Assembly (NCBI RefSeq): GCF_007565055.1
Contig: NC_044554.1
Span: 21,058,921 to 21,122,920 of the forward strand
DNA: 64,000 nucleotides
Direction of reading: 5' to 3'
DNA from: Rhinopithecus roxellana
Taxonomy: Eukaryota > Chordata > Mammalia > Primates > Cercopithecidae
The notes beneath the pieces were generated by a model that searched no databases, was not told where the DNA came from, and worked only from the letters and a program-made list of their open reading frames with translations. Position 1 is the stretch's first letter, and every line of letters begins with the position of its first letter. The translations under genes and the position numbers were made by a program. Positions 1 through 12,015 of this stretch are shown in pieces.

Positions 1-545
1 ACCGAATCCTAACAGCAGTAAGCACTGATGTAGAGCCCTCAGATGTGCTCCTCTACAGAATATGCCTATTGGAGAAATTTACCTAAACCAAAGCAGAGGA
101 AAATTATAGCAGCTACCTAGATAATTAACCCAGCCCTTCATTTTGAAATAGAAATTAGTAAGTAGACAAAGATCTTCACATAAAGAAAAGGACAAACCTA
201 AATGAAAGGAAGCAAAATAAACTGAACTGGAAAACAAAATTAATTCAAGAAGGAAAAAAGAAACTTGTTTCAAATTTGTGATTAGTGTAACAATAGATAA
301 TTAAAACAATATTAACATATTAATATTAATTAGAGGGGTACTATGGGCTGGCTGCTAAGTGATTTATAAATATTTTATATGTAATTCTCATTAAAACCTC
401 ATTAAATTTTATCTAGGTACTATTCCTATTCTTGTTTTACACAAGGCCCATCACTTACTAAGTCTTACAGTTTGGAAATTTAAAATGTCTTATAGTCTGT
501 ATTAGAACACGGATTGTTTGATAAACTGGGCTCTTGACCTACATT
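1..545. other. Intergenic sequence, possible MIR trace
   Basis: AT-rich, with no coding signal. The stretch around 340-470 resembles a decayed MIR core (falling order of 'TAAGTGATTTATAAATATT', then 'CTCATTAAAACCTCATTAA', then 'TTTTACAC'). The match is weak and the rest looks unique. Confidence 0.4.
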
Positions 546-560
546 TATATCACATCTCTT

Positions 561-865
561 TTTTTTTTTTTTTTTTTTTTGAGACGGAGTCTCGCTCTGT
601 TGCCCAGGCTGGAGTGCAGTGGCCAGATCTCAGCTCACTGCAAGCTCCGCCTCCTGGGTTTACGCCATTCTCTTGCCTCAGCCTCCCGAGTAGCTGGGAC
701 TACAGGCGCCCGCCACCTCGCCCAGGCTAGTTTTTTTGTATTTTTTAGTAGAGACGGGGTTTCACCGTGTTAGCCAGGATGGTCTCGATCTCCTGACCTC
801 GTGATCCGCCCGTCTTGGCCTCCCAAAGTGCTGGGATTACAGGCTTGAGCCACCAGCGCCCGGCC
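561..865 (-). mobile_element. Full-length AluY, Old World monkey type
   Basis: A complete dimeric Alu in antisense. The poly(T) tail begins at about 561 and the 5' end (CGCCCGGCC) is at 865. It is flanked by a perfect 15-bp target-site duplication, TATATCACATCTCTT, at 546-560 and 866-880. The element keeps the diagnostic 'GGCTTGAGCC' and 'GTGGCCAGATCTC' forms (antisense) of cercopithecoid AluY. Low divergence and a clean duplication indicate a young insertion. Short ORFs in it are Alu translations, not genes. Confidence 0.95.
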
Positions 866-880
866 TATATCACATCTCTT

Positions 881-1460
881 AAATGGAAACAGACTACTGT
901 AAAAACAATACTGTATTTATTAAAAGTATGACTGTTGAAATTAAAATAAGAAGAAATAATGAATTGTGTAATCAAGTGAATCAAGTTGGAGAAACACAAG
1001 ATAAAATCTAGTAATCCACCCAAACAAATCAAAGACACAAAGACGTGGAATATATTTAAGAAAAACTGGAAGTAATAGAGGATAGATTAGGGAATTTCAG
1101 AACTCCAGAGACGAAGTAGGGCAGAAAATATTCAAAGAAATTCTATATTACTGAACGAGAGTGACTAAAAGAGTTCGCTCAGTAATTAGCAAGATGAATT
1201 AAAATAACCCACACCAGAAAATTAGAAAAGTACTTCCCAGCCCACATAACTGACACCCCAAATCACATTCACCAGCATTGTTTCTTTTTGTGTTTCCTTT
1301 CTGATTTAGTGTAAATATATAAAAAATGATCATTTTAAATATAAATAGCTAGTCAAACATTTTATAAAAGACATTTAATTTAGCCATTGAAATTAATAAA
1401 TGGTTAAGTGAGTAAAACAGAAAAAGCCAAGGAAGCATAGAAATAATTTTCAAACCGATA
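881..1460. other. Intergenic sequence, nothing recognised
   Basis: AT-rich DNA without a recognisable repeat, RNA gene or coding exon. Confidence 0.5.
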
Positions 1461-1466
1461 TACAAC

Positions 1467-1847
1467 TAATATGGTTTGACTCTGTGTCCCAACCCACATC
1501 TCATGTTGGATTGTAATTATCAATGCTGTACAAGGGACCTGGTGGGACGTGATTGGATCATGTGGGTGGATTTCTCCCTTGCTCTTCTCACGGTAGTGAG
1601 TCCTCACAAGATCTGGTTGCTTAAAAGTGTGTGACACTTCCCCCTTTGCTCTCTGTCCTCTACTCTGCCATGTGAAGATTGTGCCTGCTTCCCCTTTGCC
1701 TTCTGTCATGACTGTAAATTTCCCGAGACCTCACCATTTATGCCTCCAGTACAGCCTGTGAAACTATGAGTCAATTAAACCTCTTTTCTCCATAAATTAG
1801 CCAATCTCAGGTGTGTCTTTATAGCAATGTGAAAATGGACTAATACA
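1467..1847 (+). mobile_element. MaLR (MST/THE1-like) solo LTR
   Basis: It starts close to the MaLR consensus (ATATGGTTTG…GTGTCCC), continues through the 'GGGACCTGGTGGGA', 'GATTGGATCATG' and 'GTGAGTCCTCACAAGAT' blocks, and ends with 'AATTAAACCTCTTTT' and 'GAAAATGGACTAATACA'. About 380 bp long, the expected size of a full LTR of this ERVL-MaLR group. No internal region is attached, so it is a solo LTR. No clear target-site duplication was found. Confidence 0.85.
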
Positions 1848-2201
1848 ACTTATCCAAAAAAAGAAAACACAAGAAGTTTATTTTAAATTAAAGAAAAGCC
1901 AGCAACAAAAGATCAGCATGAGTTTTACTTGGAAACATGAAATCTCAAAAGATGAAGACTGAATAATTAATAATAAATTCTTAATAAATATGTAGTTAAT
2001 ATCTAATTTTATAAATAATAATAAAATGTAATTTTCATAGGGGTCCTTTTATAGATACCATTTGGTAGATATATAAATTTTGCTACAAGTTCAAAGTGAA
2101 TTTTTTCTAATGCAAATGGTATTTAAGTACAGTTGAAGTCAAAATATTAATACCTGTTTTAAGAGAGGTAAGATGTAGGCAGAGAAAGATCATTTATTCG
2201 A

Positions 2202-2503
2202 GGCTGGCCGCGGTGGCTCACGCCTGTAATCTCAGCACTTTGGGAGACTGAGGTGGGTGGATTACCTGAAGTCAGGAGTTTGAGACCAGCCTGGCCAACA
2301 TGGTGCAATCCTGTCTGTACCAAAAATACAAACATTAGCCGAGCGTGGTGGTAGGCACCCATAATCCCAGCTACTCGGGAGGCTGAGGCAAGAGAATTGC
2401 TTGAACCTGGGAGGCGGAGTTTGCAGTGAGCCACGATTGCACCACTGTACTCCAGCCTGGGCAATGAGAGAAAAACTCCGCCTCAAAAAAAGAAAAAAGA
2501 AAG
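2202..2503 (+). mobile_element. AluS-type element
   Basis: Dimeric Alu reading forward, with the AluS signature 'GACCAGCCTGGCCAACATGG' and an A-rich tail (2484-2503). An imperfect duplication, AAAGATCATTTRTTC, lies on both sides (about 2186-2200 and 2504-2518). Divergence is moderate. Confidence 0.93.
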
Positions 2504-2518
2504 AAAGATCATTTGTTC

Positions 2519-3500
2519 TAAAAGAATATAAGAACTTTTATCAATATAAAAAAAGTCATTCAGATATGTCCATTTAAATGAGATGTTTATTACAATAAAA
2601 TTTGAGAAGTGAGCAACAACTGAGATTAGAAAAACTTAATTTTATCAAAGTATAGATTTTGTGCCCACCTAAAGGAAAATGCTTTTAACTTGTGTTTTTA
2701 AACAGTAGTTTTAGTTCTATGATACTCAAGCTCACTTGGAGTAGTAAAATAGGAAGCAGGCTGGGATATAAAGATGCCACACTGTCCTCCTGGGGTGCTT
2801 TTTTTTTTTTTTTTTTTTTTTGCAACACAGTGTGTGCAACCAATGCTACGTGTTTTGGCAATGTTATTTTTTGTTACGTCTCATTGGGAGGCACATAAAT
2901 ACAAGGTTGTTTCATTTTTAATGATGTTAAGATTGATCATGGGGCCTGTGAAAAATTCCTGAGACCCAGGTGCAAGCTATACCAATTAGATCTGAGTGTC
3001 CAGAGTTGGTGGTCAGGCATAGCAATTTTTTAAAGATACTCAGGTGATGCCAATATGTGTGTGGCAAAGTTTGGAAAACACAGGGTCGAAGTGATTCTAG
3101 CCTAATCTATTCATGTATATAATTCGCCATTAACATTTAATTCATGGTTTCAGTGTAATGAGTAATGCTTAGATTCATTATTCATTAGGGTTTGTAAATT
3201 ATGACTTATCAAAGTTCTATCTATTTCTGAACTCATTAAGTGGACTTCTATAAAGAAATTTTTGTCATCAACTAGTTGGTTACCCTAAAATATAGCTTTT
3301 ATAAGAAATCCAGATAAATTTGTTATATTCATCATGACTCTCTTTATTCTAGAAATATACTGGATAGCTGTAGTCCACACATGACCCAAGGCCTCTTTTT
3401 GTATTGCCTACAAGCTGAAATTGCTTTTAAAAAAAACATTTCTCAAAGGGTACTAATAAAAACAAGAAAAGACTATGCAACAGATAACAGTATGTAGACC
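2519..3500. other. Intergenic sequence with one long T tract
   Basis: No repeat family recognised. A T run of about 22 nt sits at 2800-2821 without an Alu attached, so it is either the remnant tail of a decayed antisense retroposon or a simple homopolymer. Confidence 0.45.
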
Positions 3501-3512
3501 TACAGAAGAAGT

Positions 3513-3568
3513 GGAGGAAGAGGAAAGGGAAGAAAAAAGAGAAGAAAGAAGAAGGAAGAAGGGAGAAG
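3513..3568 (+). repeat. Uninterrupted polypurine tract (56 nt)
   Basis: Only A and G for 56 bases, mixed GAA/GGA rather than a perfect microsatellite, with purine-rich flanks (about 3503-3580). Homopurine tracts with mirror-like symmetry can form intramolecular triplex (H-DNA). No transposon link seen. Confidence 0.85.
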
Positions 3569-3998
3569 TAGAAGAAGAGACTGATGTGAATCCCAAAGTC
3601 TAAAATTCTTATTACGTGGTCTTTCACAGAAAACATTTGCCAGGCCCTGGTTTAGAATAAAGAGTTTGTGTCCTTACAAATTCTCAATGGTAAAAATAAC
3701 CAGTATGTGTGTTTCATAATAAACTCATAATTTTTAACATTGCAGCTATTATTTTTTGTGCTGTAGCTCTCTTATATTTTAAGGAACACTTTCACATAAT
3801 TTTTAGTTTTGTTTAGTTAGTTTAGTTTTGTGATGTTAACTGGACTCCAGCAATATTTGATAGCTTCCTTTGTTTCTGGCAGAAAAATTTCCAGAAACAT
3901 CTGACCCTTTTCCTGCTCCAGACCTGGAACCAGCCATTTCATCAAGGAGTCCTCCTTTCCTTTAGTGAGAAATTATATTTAGAGATGAAAATCTGGGT

Positions 3999-4359
3999 GA
4001 TAATGGAATACTATGAAGCTGTAAAAAGGAATGAGATCATCTCCTTTTCAGGGATGTGGATGGAGCTGGAAGTCATTATCCTCAGCAAACTAATGCAGGA
4101 ACAGAAAACCAAGCACTACATGTTCTCATTTATAAGTGGGAGATGAACAATGAGAACACAAGGAGGGAACACACTGGATCCTGTTGGGGGTTGTGGGGAG
4201 TTGGGGACGGAGAGCATTAGGATAAACAGCTAATGCCTGCGGGGTGTAATACCTAGGTGATGGGTTGATAGGTGCAGCAAACCACCATGGCACACATTTA
4301 CCTATGTAACAAGACTACACATCCTAAACATGTATCCTCAAACTTCAGTTGAAAAAAAA
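3999..4359 (+). mobile_element. 5'-truncated primate L1 (ORF2 end and 3'UTR)
   Basis: About 360 bp holding the last part of L1 ORF2 (GGAATACTATG…, then AAAACCAAGCACTACATG), the 3'UTR and an A-rich tail. The 11-bp duplication AAAATCTGGGT flanks it at 3988-3998 and 4360-4370, marking a complete 5'-truncated insertion. It is diverged, so probably an older L1PA or L1PB. It carries no functional coding. Confidence 0.9.
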
Positions 4360-4370
4360 AAAATCTGGGT

Positions 4371-5300
4371 AAGAGAGGCACTAATTGCTAATGAGTTGTT
4401 TTTGCTTATAGCCTACATTGTTATTGTTTCTATGACTTTTCAACAAGTTAGATAATACATATTTATTTTAGAGATATAAAATAAAACATTAAACGTATCT
4501 GATATTTCCAAATTACATTTAAGTTGTTTTATTTAATATTTCTTTTCTCTTATGCTGAAAGCTTAATTCATAACAATATAAACATAATTTCTTATTTATT
4601 TTATATTACAATAACAGCAACATTATTAATATATTGTTTCAAATTACATAGACTTGTGTTATAGGTGATTCTGTTTAAAGACACCTCATGTACAGTGTTG
4701 ATTCATATAACACTGAACTTATAGTCAACCACAGTATAACTCATGCCTGAAGGAAGCTGATGTGACACATCTATTTTCTGTGAATGGCACATCACAGCCA
4801 TCTTGCAGTCAGGATCACTAGACAGCATTGAAGTAATATGTTGGGGACCATTTTAAAAGCAAAATCACCAACAACAAGCACAAGAATGTGAAAATGTGGC
4901 ATTAAATAGACCACAAAAACGACACTGTTTATAGTATAACAACTGAAACAAGAAAACAGAGTGTCTCCTTAGTCAATGTGTACTGGGAATAAGCACCTTG
5001 GGCAACTCAATTTTTCTGCCACTCTTAATGTCTGCAATTAACTGTGCCTGAATGTCTGCAAAGGACTGTGAGAGTTTTGTGAATGTTGGTTTGGGGGTTA
5101 CAAATACATTTTAATGTGTAGGTAGATTCTCAAATATGGAATCTGTGAATGATGAGGATTGGCTCTGTGTGAAAGATTCATAGGTTATATATATACAGAG
5201 AAAAAATATGATGCTGGAAGAGTGAGGAAGGGTAATATCAGACTGATTTCTCAAGCTTAGAAGCTTTAGCCTGTAGGAATTTTGCCAAGAGACAGGAATA
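4371..5300. other. Intergenic sequence, nothing recognised
   Basis: AT-rich, no coding exon or identifiable repeat. Confidence 0.45.
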
Positions 5301-5309
5301 TTCAAGGAT

Positions 5310-5830
5310 TTTTAAGCTGAGGGGTGATAAAATGGTATTTCTGTTTTGTGATAATCACTGTATGTATTGTGGGAAGGATAGTGGTGAGGCAGAAGCTGGA
5401 GACTATCAGGCCCCAGTGATGATCCCAGTAAGAAGTCATGAGGCCTGTACTAAGGAAGTGGCAATGGGCATGATGTGAAGGGGTTGGCCATGGCAAGTTC
5501 TTCAGTGTGAAGGACAAGAGAAGAGAAATCAAAGATGACCTTCTGGGTAATCAAGGTGCCATGTGGTGGGACAACATTTAAAAGCGTCAGAATCAGTTTC
5601 AACAGGAAAAAATGCAAAATTAAGTTTAGCCAGGTTGAGCTTTAGTTGCCTAGAGGTTATCTAGGTGTAAATTTCCAGAAAATATTTACATATAGAAATC
5701 AGTTTTTAGATAACATGTAAGTAATAAGTTGAGGGCTGAGAACTGAATTTAAACAAAACAAAACAAAAATAAAATAAAACTAAGAGATTGAAGAAGGTAG
5801 AATATATGGAAAAAAAAAAAAAAAAATAAG
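5310..5830 (+). repeat. Ancient mammalian interspersed repeat, family unresolved
   Basis: Purine-rich text of the type 'AAGCTGAGGGGTGATAAAATG…GTGGTGAGGCAGAAGC' matches a mammal-wide repeat that recurs in this window near 8.6-9.0, 9.35-9.6, 35.6-36.3, 39.8-40.2, 41.4-41.9, 49.4-49.85 and 52.6-53.1 kb. I recognise the pattern but cannot name the family with confidence. An A run at 5811-5826 follows. Confidence 0.45.
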
Positions 5831-6615
5831 CAACCAGAATGCTAAGAAGGCAAGCAAAAGTAAAACATTTTCATGAAAACTAAGAGAAAGTTTCAACAAG
5901 GAAGAAGTGGATAATAATGTTAATTATGGCAAACAAGTAAAACAAGATAGGCTTGGTAAGACATAAAAGAAATTTGGCACTTAAAGACTTGGTGACTCTA
6001 GCAAAGAGAGTTTCACTATAAACCAGATTTCTTTTAGGTTGAGAGAGAAACCTGGTAAGAAAATCTAGACAACCTACTGGTGATCAAGCACTTAGATTAA
6101 AGTACATCATTCAAATTTCAATTCTGCCACTTGAAAGCTGTGGTAGCCTTTGATAATTTGTTCAGTGTCTGTTTTTGTCATCTGCAAAACCGATCCAATA
6201 CTAGTACTTAAAATATTTGAGTACTGTTTTGAGAAAGAAATGAGTGAATGCATGTGAAGTAATTACAAAATTTTAAAAGGTTTTAGCCCAAGTAGAACTA
6301 AGATATGAAACATCATAATGTATGGTATAAAATTAATTTTAAAATGAGGATACTAAAGTTGAATATGTACAAGTAATATTATAAAGGCTCTTTGAAGGCG
6401 TATTTCAAAGGTAAAAATAAATATTGGTTTGTGAAATTGAATTAAATAACATAATTAAACATAAATTAACATAAAAATTAGTAAGGTAAATTTCTAGAAG
6501 TGATGACCTGAGATAAAATAAGCACTTAATAACATAAAAAAGATAGACTGTAATAGCATATTTTTATGATAAACACACTGTCAAAAGAAATACAACAATC
6601 CAAAGAGTACGCTGG

Positions 6616-6664
6616 CATATATATATGTGTGTACACACACACACACACGTACATATAATATATA
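6616..6664. repeat. TA/TG/CA microsatellite
   Basis: A compound dinucleotide tract with TATATATATG, GTGTGTACAC, ACACACACAC and a TATAATATAT end. It is self-complementary around its centre. Confidence 0.85.
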
Positions 6665-6694
6665 TTCTGGAGAAGAAGGAAGGCATATATAATC

Positions 6695-7560
6695 TCTATA
6701 AACATCTTTTTGGAGTAGTCTCACTAACATGTATTAAAATAGCCAAAACTTGGAGCCCTGGCAGCACCAAATGCTGGTTAGTATGTGGAACAACAGGAAC
6801 TCTAATTAATTGGTGGTAGGAATGCCACATGGTACAACCACTTTGAAAGACAGTTTGGTAGTTTCTTAGAAAATTAAACATTGTCTTACCATATATGATT
6901 TAGCAATCATACTCCTTGGTATTTACTCGAAGGTGTTGAAAACTGAAATCTGCCCAAAAATCTGCAGATAGATATTTATAGCAGTTTTGTTAATAGTAGA
7001 CAAAACTTGGAAACAAACAAGGTGCCCTTTAGTAAGTGAATGGATAAACTGTGGTACATCTAGACAATGGAATATTAATTAGTACTAAAAAGAAATGAGT
7101 TAACAAGACATGAAGTGGAAGAAGCCAATCTAAGAAAATTACATACTGTATGATTTCAACTATATGACATGGGAAAAAAGAAACTCTGCAGATACTGAAA
7201 AGAGCAGTGGTTGCAGGGGTTGAGTGGACAAGGAGGGATGAATAGGCAGAACACAGAGGATTTTGAGGGTAGTTAAAATACTCTATATAATATAATGGTG
7301 GATACATGTCATTTTACATTTGTCTAAACCCACAGAATATATAACACCAACTATGGACCCTGGTGTGAACTATGGACTTTGGGAAATTAGGATGTGTCAA
7401 TATGGCTTTATGAATTATAACAAATTTACCATTCTGTGGGAGGACTTGCATGTGTGACAGAAAAAAGTATATGGGGAATCTCTACTTTTCTCTCAATTTA
7501 ACTAGGAACTTAAAATTGTTCTTAAAAAAGGTTTTAATAAAACAAATTTTTTTAAAGTAT
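6695..7560 (+). mobile_element. Old L1 (L1M-type) 3' end
   Basis: Decayed ORF2 C-terminal region, recognisable by 'AGCCAAAACTTGGA', 'GGTAGGAATGCCACATGGT', 'GGATAAACTGTGGTACAT' and 'AATGGAATATTAATTAG'. It continues into a 3'UTR-like part with 'GGTTGCAGGGGTTGAG' and 'AACTATGGACTTTGGG'. Many stops and indels are consistent with an L1M element that predates primates. Confidence 0.8.
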
Positions 7561-8554
7561 AGTCCTTGTTTACCATTAAGTAGAAACAGACAGCAGAAAG
7601 TGTAATTGGGTTATATACTTCATTTTCACAAAACCAATGTTTATTTTTAACTGTGAAATCATGCTGCCTTCAAAGAGCCTTTATAATATTTCTTGTATAT
7701 ATGCAACTTTACATTACCATTTTAAGAGACATTCTATACCATAAATTCTGATGTTTCACATCTTAGTTTAACTTAGGTTTAAAATGTTTTCAAAAGTTCT
7801 AAATTTAAAAAAAAACGGTAGGATAGATTGTACCTTTATTTGATTTCTACTTTAATAAAAATGTTATGTTTCATTTATTTATCCTTTAACATCATGAAGT
7901 GTTGAATTTTTTTTTTAAATGGTGTGGTTTTTCTGGATGCTGCATTACCATGAAACTGCAATGTTTTAAGTGTGAAAGCATTAGAGTTTCAAGTTTGATT
8001 TGGCCTGAATGTTTTTCTTTGGCAAACCTTCAACTTCAAAAACATACAAGCTTATTTGTGGTTTCTTACGGTTTTGAGCCTCTTTGGGGGAAAGAGATTG
8101 GCTTAATCTGGTTAAAACTGTCTATGTGGCATGCTGGCAGGTACAAGGGGAAACACAGAAGAAACTGACTAAACAAAGGATTTTCCAAAGATATTCCATC
8201 CCAAGAGGAAAAAAAAAAAAAAATCATTCTTTTAACCATGTTAAAATACCCGTATTAGGTACAGTTCATACTTGAAAAAATTGTGCTTGATGTTTACTTT
8301 AGCTAGATTTGCTTTGGTATTAATCCAAGCTATTCGGTTTTCTATTTTTGGAACTTACTGTTAGAATTGTCTTTACATTAAAAAATGTCTCCTCTCTCCT
8401 GAGCAATCCACAGTTGTCCCACCAAACTTTAAGCTCAATTTTTCCAAATACGTAATTATCAGCTTTCTCCTACCATTCCATATCCTCCTACATAAGTATA
8501 TTTTTATCATTATGGGAGTTCAGAATCTTTATTTATTCTTTCACCATAATAATT

Positions 8555-8980
8555 CAACAAAAAGTGGGAGGCAGCTAATACATATTGTACATTTTCTGTA
8601 GGTATTGGTGACAGACATGAAGAAAATCCATTCAAACATTCCACTATGGGACATCAATCTAGAAAAGAGTCAAATAAAAAAATAATGACTTGAAATAATT
8701 ATAATTAAATTCGTGTAATGAGGTACGGTGAGAGTGATTCATAAGCAGACCTACCTTGTCTAAAATGAGAAAGCAAAGCTAAATTCTGAAAGTAAAAAGG
8801 GAAACTGTAGGTGAGAAGACCTTTTAAAACAGTAGGTGCAAAGACCACAAGGAATAATGACCTCAAGTCATTCTGAAGCTATACCAAGGTCAGTAAGGCT
8901 GGAGTTAAAGAATGGTTGACAGGTGGAAGAGGTGGGATGATATGTTGAAGTAAATACAGAGATAAAGGTAAGGATTATAT
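8555..8980 (+). repeat. Ancient mammalian interspersed repeat, family unresolved
   Basis: Similar in style to 5310-5830: 'GGTATTGGTGACAGACATGAAG' at the start, 'GTGCAAAGACCACAAGG' in the middle. Very diverged. Confidence 0.4.
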
Positions 8981-9004
8981 CACGCAAAACTTAATATCTA
9001 TCAA

Positions 9005-9200
9005 GATAATTATTGTGCTTTTTAGGCACTGTTCCAAATTTACTATCATTTAATCTGCACAATAACCTCATAATGTGTATATATTTTTTCTCCATTGTAT
9101 AGATGAAGAAACTTGGCACAGAGAGTTAAAAACTTGCCCAAAATTACATAGTTAGTGAGCAGGAGAGCTAGGATTTGAAGGGGCCCCAGAGGATGTTTTC
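9005..9200 (+). repeat. MIR SINE
   Basis: Follows the MIR order: 'AGGCACTGTTCCAAAT', 'TCATTTAATCTGCACAATAA', 'TATAGATGAAGAAACT', 'GCACAGAGAG', 'ACTTGCCCAAAATTACA', 'TAGTTAGTGAGCAGGAGAGC'. An ancient tRNA-derived SINE, forward orientation. Confidence 0.8.
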
Positions 9201-9349
9201 TTAGCCAGAGTTTCTCAGTCTCACTAGCTGTACTGCTGAGCAATGCTAACGACTTAGCCTTAGTTTCTTTTACATACACATTGTTCTAAAACTATTTTTA
9301 GAAACGGCATGAAAAGCTACTGAAAACTTTCAAGAAGAGAGGCAAGTAA

Positions 9350-9600
9350 CATTATTTTTTTTTAACTTAAAAAATCACTCTGATGGTTTATTCATGAGTA
9401 GAATCAAGGAGCTGAATGTGTCTATTACAGTTACTAGGTGTGCAATAATGGTGGTTTAGACTTGGTTGATGGCATCAGAGATGTAGAAAAGTGGGTAGAT
9501 CTGAGAGCTATTAAGGATTTAGAATTAAAAACCATTGGTGATTGGTTAGATTTGGGGCAGGTTGATATCATGAAAATCTTTTAGGTTACTCTCATAAACA
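9350..9600 (+). repeat. Ancient interspersed repeat, family unresolved
   Basis: Starts with 'AAAAAATCACTCTGATGG', then 'GGTGGTTTAGACTTGG', matching the later part of the unresolved mammal-wide repeat also seen at 5.3 and 35.6 kb. Confidence 0.4.
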
Positions 9601-10550
9601 ACTTTCATGCCTACATTATAGAAAATACAGCCCCTTTGCACAAAAAAGTAAATACACTAACACATGTATGTATACATGGATATTGTTTTCATACTTCATG
9701 AGACTAAGAACAATATGAAGCACAGGCAATAGACACACAGGGTTCATGGATCTCAACTTAAGAAGTGCTGCCCTATATATCCTCCACACTATAGATTACC
9801 TGTATCACAAAAGCACCGCAGGGTGGTTACAAATTTCTTGAGGTGACAGCAGAGTTAAGTTTCAATGCTTAGAGAACACTGCTAGGTCACCAGAAATTTG
9901 TCCAAATAGTGAAAGCAGAGTTGAAGGGAAGTTAAGTATGGATCCAATTCAAAAGCAGAAAACACCCAGTCTGCCGAGTAAACTACAGAACGAAAATCCA
10001 AACAGTATATTCTGTATTTGAACCAGCAAACAAAACTTTGAAATCAAATACCATGATTCCACAGTCTGTGTGACTACTGTGGTAGATACTCACGAAAGGG
10101 CATAGCTGGGTGTTCCAAAGTTTTTCTTGACTATTCTTCTAGGTAACATATTTAACCTAGTGCCATAAATTTATAATTAGTTTACAAAGTTCCTTTAAAG
10201 AGTTACTAAAAATCTGACTCTCTTTTCTATTTCTACTGTAACTGTCCTATTTCATTAGACTATAAGGCCCATGTTAGGAGAGATATTTCCCTATTTTTTC
10301 ACCTCCATGTTGTCAGCATTTAGAAGAGAGCTCAGTTCACAGTAGTGCCTCAGTAAGTATTTGTTTAAAAATTAGTAAGTTTCCCACCTTCTTTGTGTTG
10401 CGTATAAGCAAATAAAATAGCATCCTGCTCAATCTCACCTTAACTATACATCCTGGAAGTGTCCAAAAGATACAACATGAATAAATACATTTTTGTCTTA
10501 CCTTTCCAGTGGTGACGGACTAAATTATAAAAGACAAATCTTCCTTCTGA
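9601..10550. other. Intergenic sequence, nothing recognised
   Basis: No exon-like ORF with splice sites, no RNA gene and no clear repeat. Confidence 0.45.
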
Positions 10551-11279
10551 GAATAACTGTAAAAACTAAATGAAATAGAAATATATCAGCTGTTAGGAAA
10601 CATTAGAAAAACTACAACAGCAGACAGGACTTGAGGAGTTACGTTGTGGAGACAGAAAACCACAATTAAGGTAAGCACAACATTTTCCATTACTTTTCAA
10701 CCCAAAGGATTGCACATATGTAACAAGTGTTAGGACAGGCTTATCAATGGCTTCATACTTTTGGAAGGCTGAAGATAGGCAGAAAATAGAGATGAGCAGT
10801 ACAAGGTAGCCAGAAAATGAAGGTCTGACATCACAGAGAAACCAGAACTGTAAAGATGTGAGCATGACACTCTCTACTACTTTTCCGAATGTACTTCCTG
10901 ATCCCTATGCTGCATATCGTCAGTGATTAGAAAGCCAAGATGGAAGCAGCAAAGGTAAGAAAGAAAAGAAAAAGAAAAAAGGCAAACTTTAGCAGCAACA
11001 TAGTGCTAGTGAGACAAAAACTGGAGCTTAGGGCATTGTAAGACAGAAGATACCTGGAACACAACCCAAACCTTCAGCCAAGACTTCGGAAGGACCTCAT
11101 CATAGGAACAAAAGCAGACAGGATCAGTCATCCCAAGTGCTGAAATACAACTTCAACTCATTTGCTGGTAATCTGCTCCTACTCTAACAGAATGCCCAGG
11201 CCAATCAAATCTTTCCTGAAATAAGATAGTGGCACCCACAGAATAAATAATGTTAAAAACAATAGTCATTACGTCAATA

Positions 11280-12015
11280 TAAATACAGACATATCTGGAG
11301 GATCAATTAATGAAAAACAATAAAAATAACTGAAAATAAAAGTCATTGGAAGAGTGACTACATATTACAGTTTTCAAATATAAATTTTTGAAAAACAAAC
11401 CTGTTCAAGAAAATTTTCTAGTTTTAGAAAAACTAGAGAATTTCATCTGAGAACTTGAAGTTTTAAAAAAGAAAGAAGTAGAAATACTAGAGTGGTAAAA
11501 CGTAATAATTTCAAAAAAGAACTAAGTGGATGAGGCTTACAGTCAAATAGATACTGCAAAAAGAGGGTTACTAAATTGGAAAACTGGTTGGTAGAAATAG
11601 TTAAAACTGAAGAAAGGTGAGAAAAAAACAGAAAACAAATACAAGTGTGAAAAAGATAACTTGGATCATAGTAAAAAGTTCGGACATACAGTTAACTAGA
11701 ATCCCAGAAAAAGAAGAGAGAAATAGTTGGGCAGAGGAAATACTTGAAGATTCTGGCCAAAAACTGTTTCAAATACTTAATTAGGTTATCAAACCACAGA
11801 GTCAAGAAACTCTGCAAATATCCAACAGGATAAGTGTAAGAAAGCCATACCCAGCTACATCTTAATAAAACCCTGAAAATCAAAGACCAAGGGAAAAGTC
11901 TCAAAAGTAGCCACCATCTCCAATGGACCAATAATTAGGCTGACTACTGACATTTCCATAGCAACAACAAAAGACAAAACAAAATTGACATTTTAAAATG
12001 TTAAAAGAAAATAAC
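11280..12015 (+). mobile_element. Degenerate L1M ORF1 region
   Basis: Read forward, the block 'CTAGAATCCCAGAAAAAGAAGAGAG … GGCAGAGGAAATACTTGAAG … CAAACCACAGAGTCAAGAAACTC' matches the order of the L1 ORF1 RNA-binding and C-terminal coding sequence. It is full of stops and frameshifts. The sequence from about 10.6 kb may be its 5' part, but I cannot confirm that. The antisense ORF at 11692-11931 is a shadow. Confidence 0.65.

Noticed and set aside
518..773. Overlapping ORFs with 'ETESRSVAQAGVQWPDLSSL' type proteins
   Set aside because: Classic translation of an antisense Alu. The same protein style recurs at 2159-2486, 13738-13935, 25872-26190, 32246-32539, 46708-47010, 55723-55992 and 56775-57038, always inside Alus.
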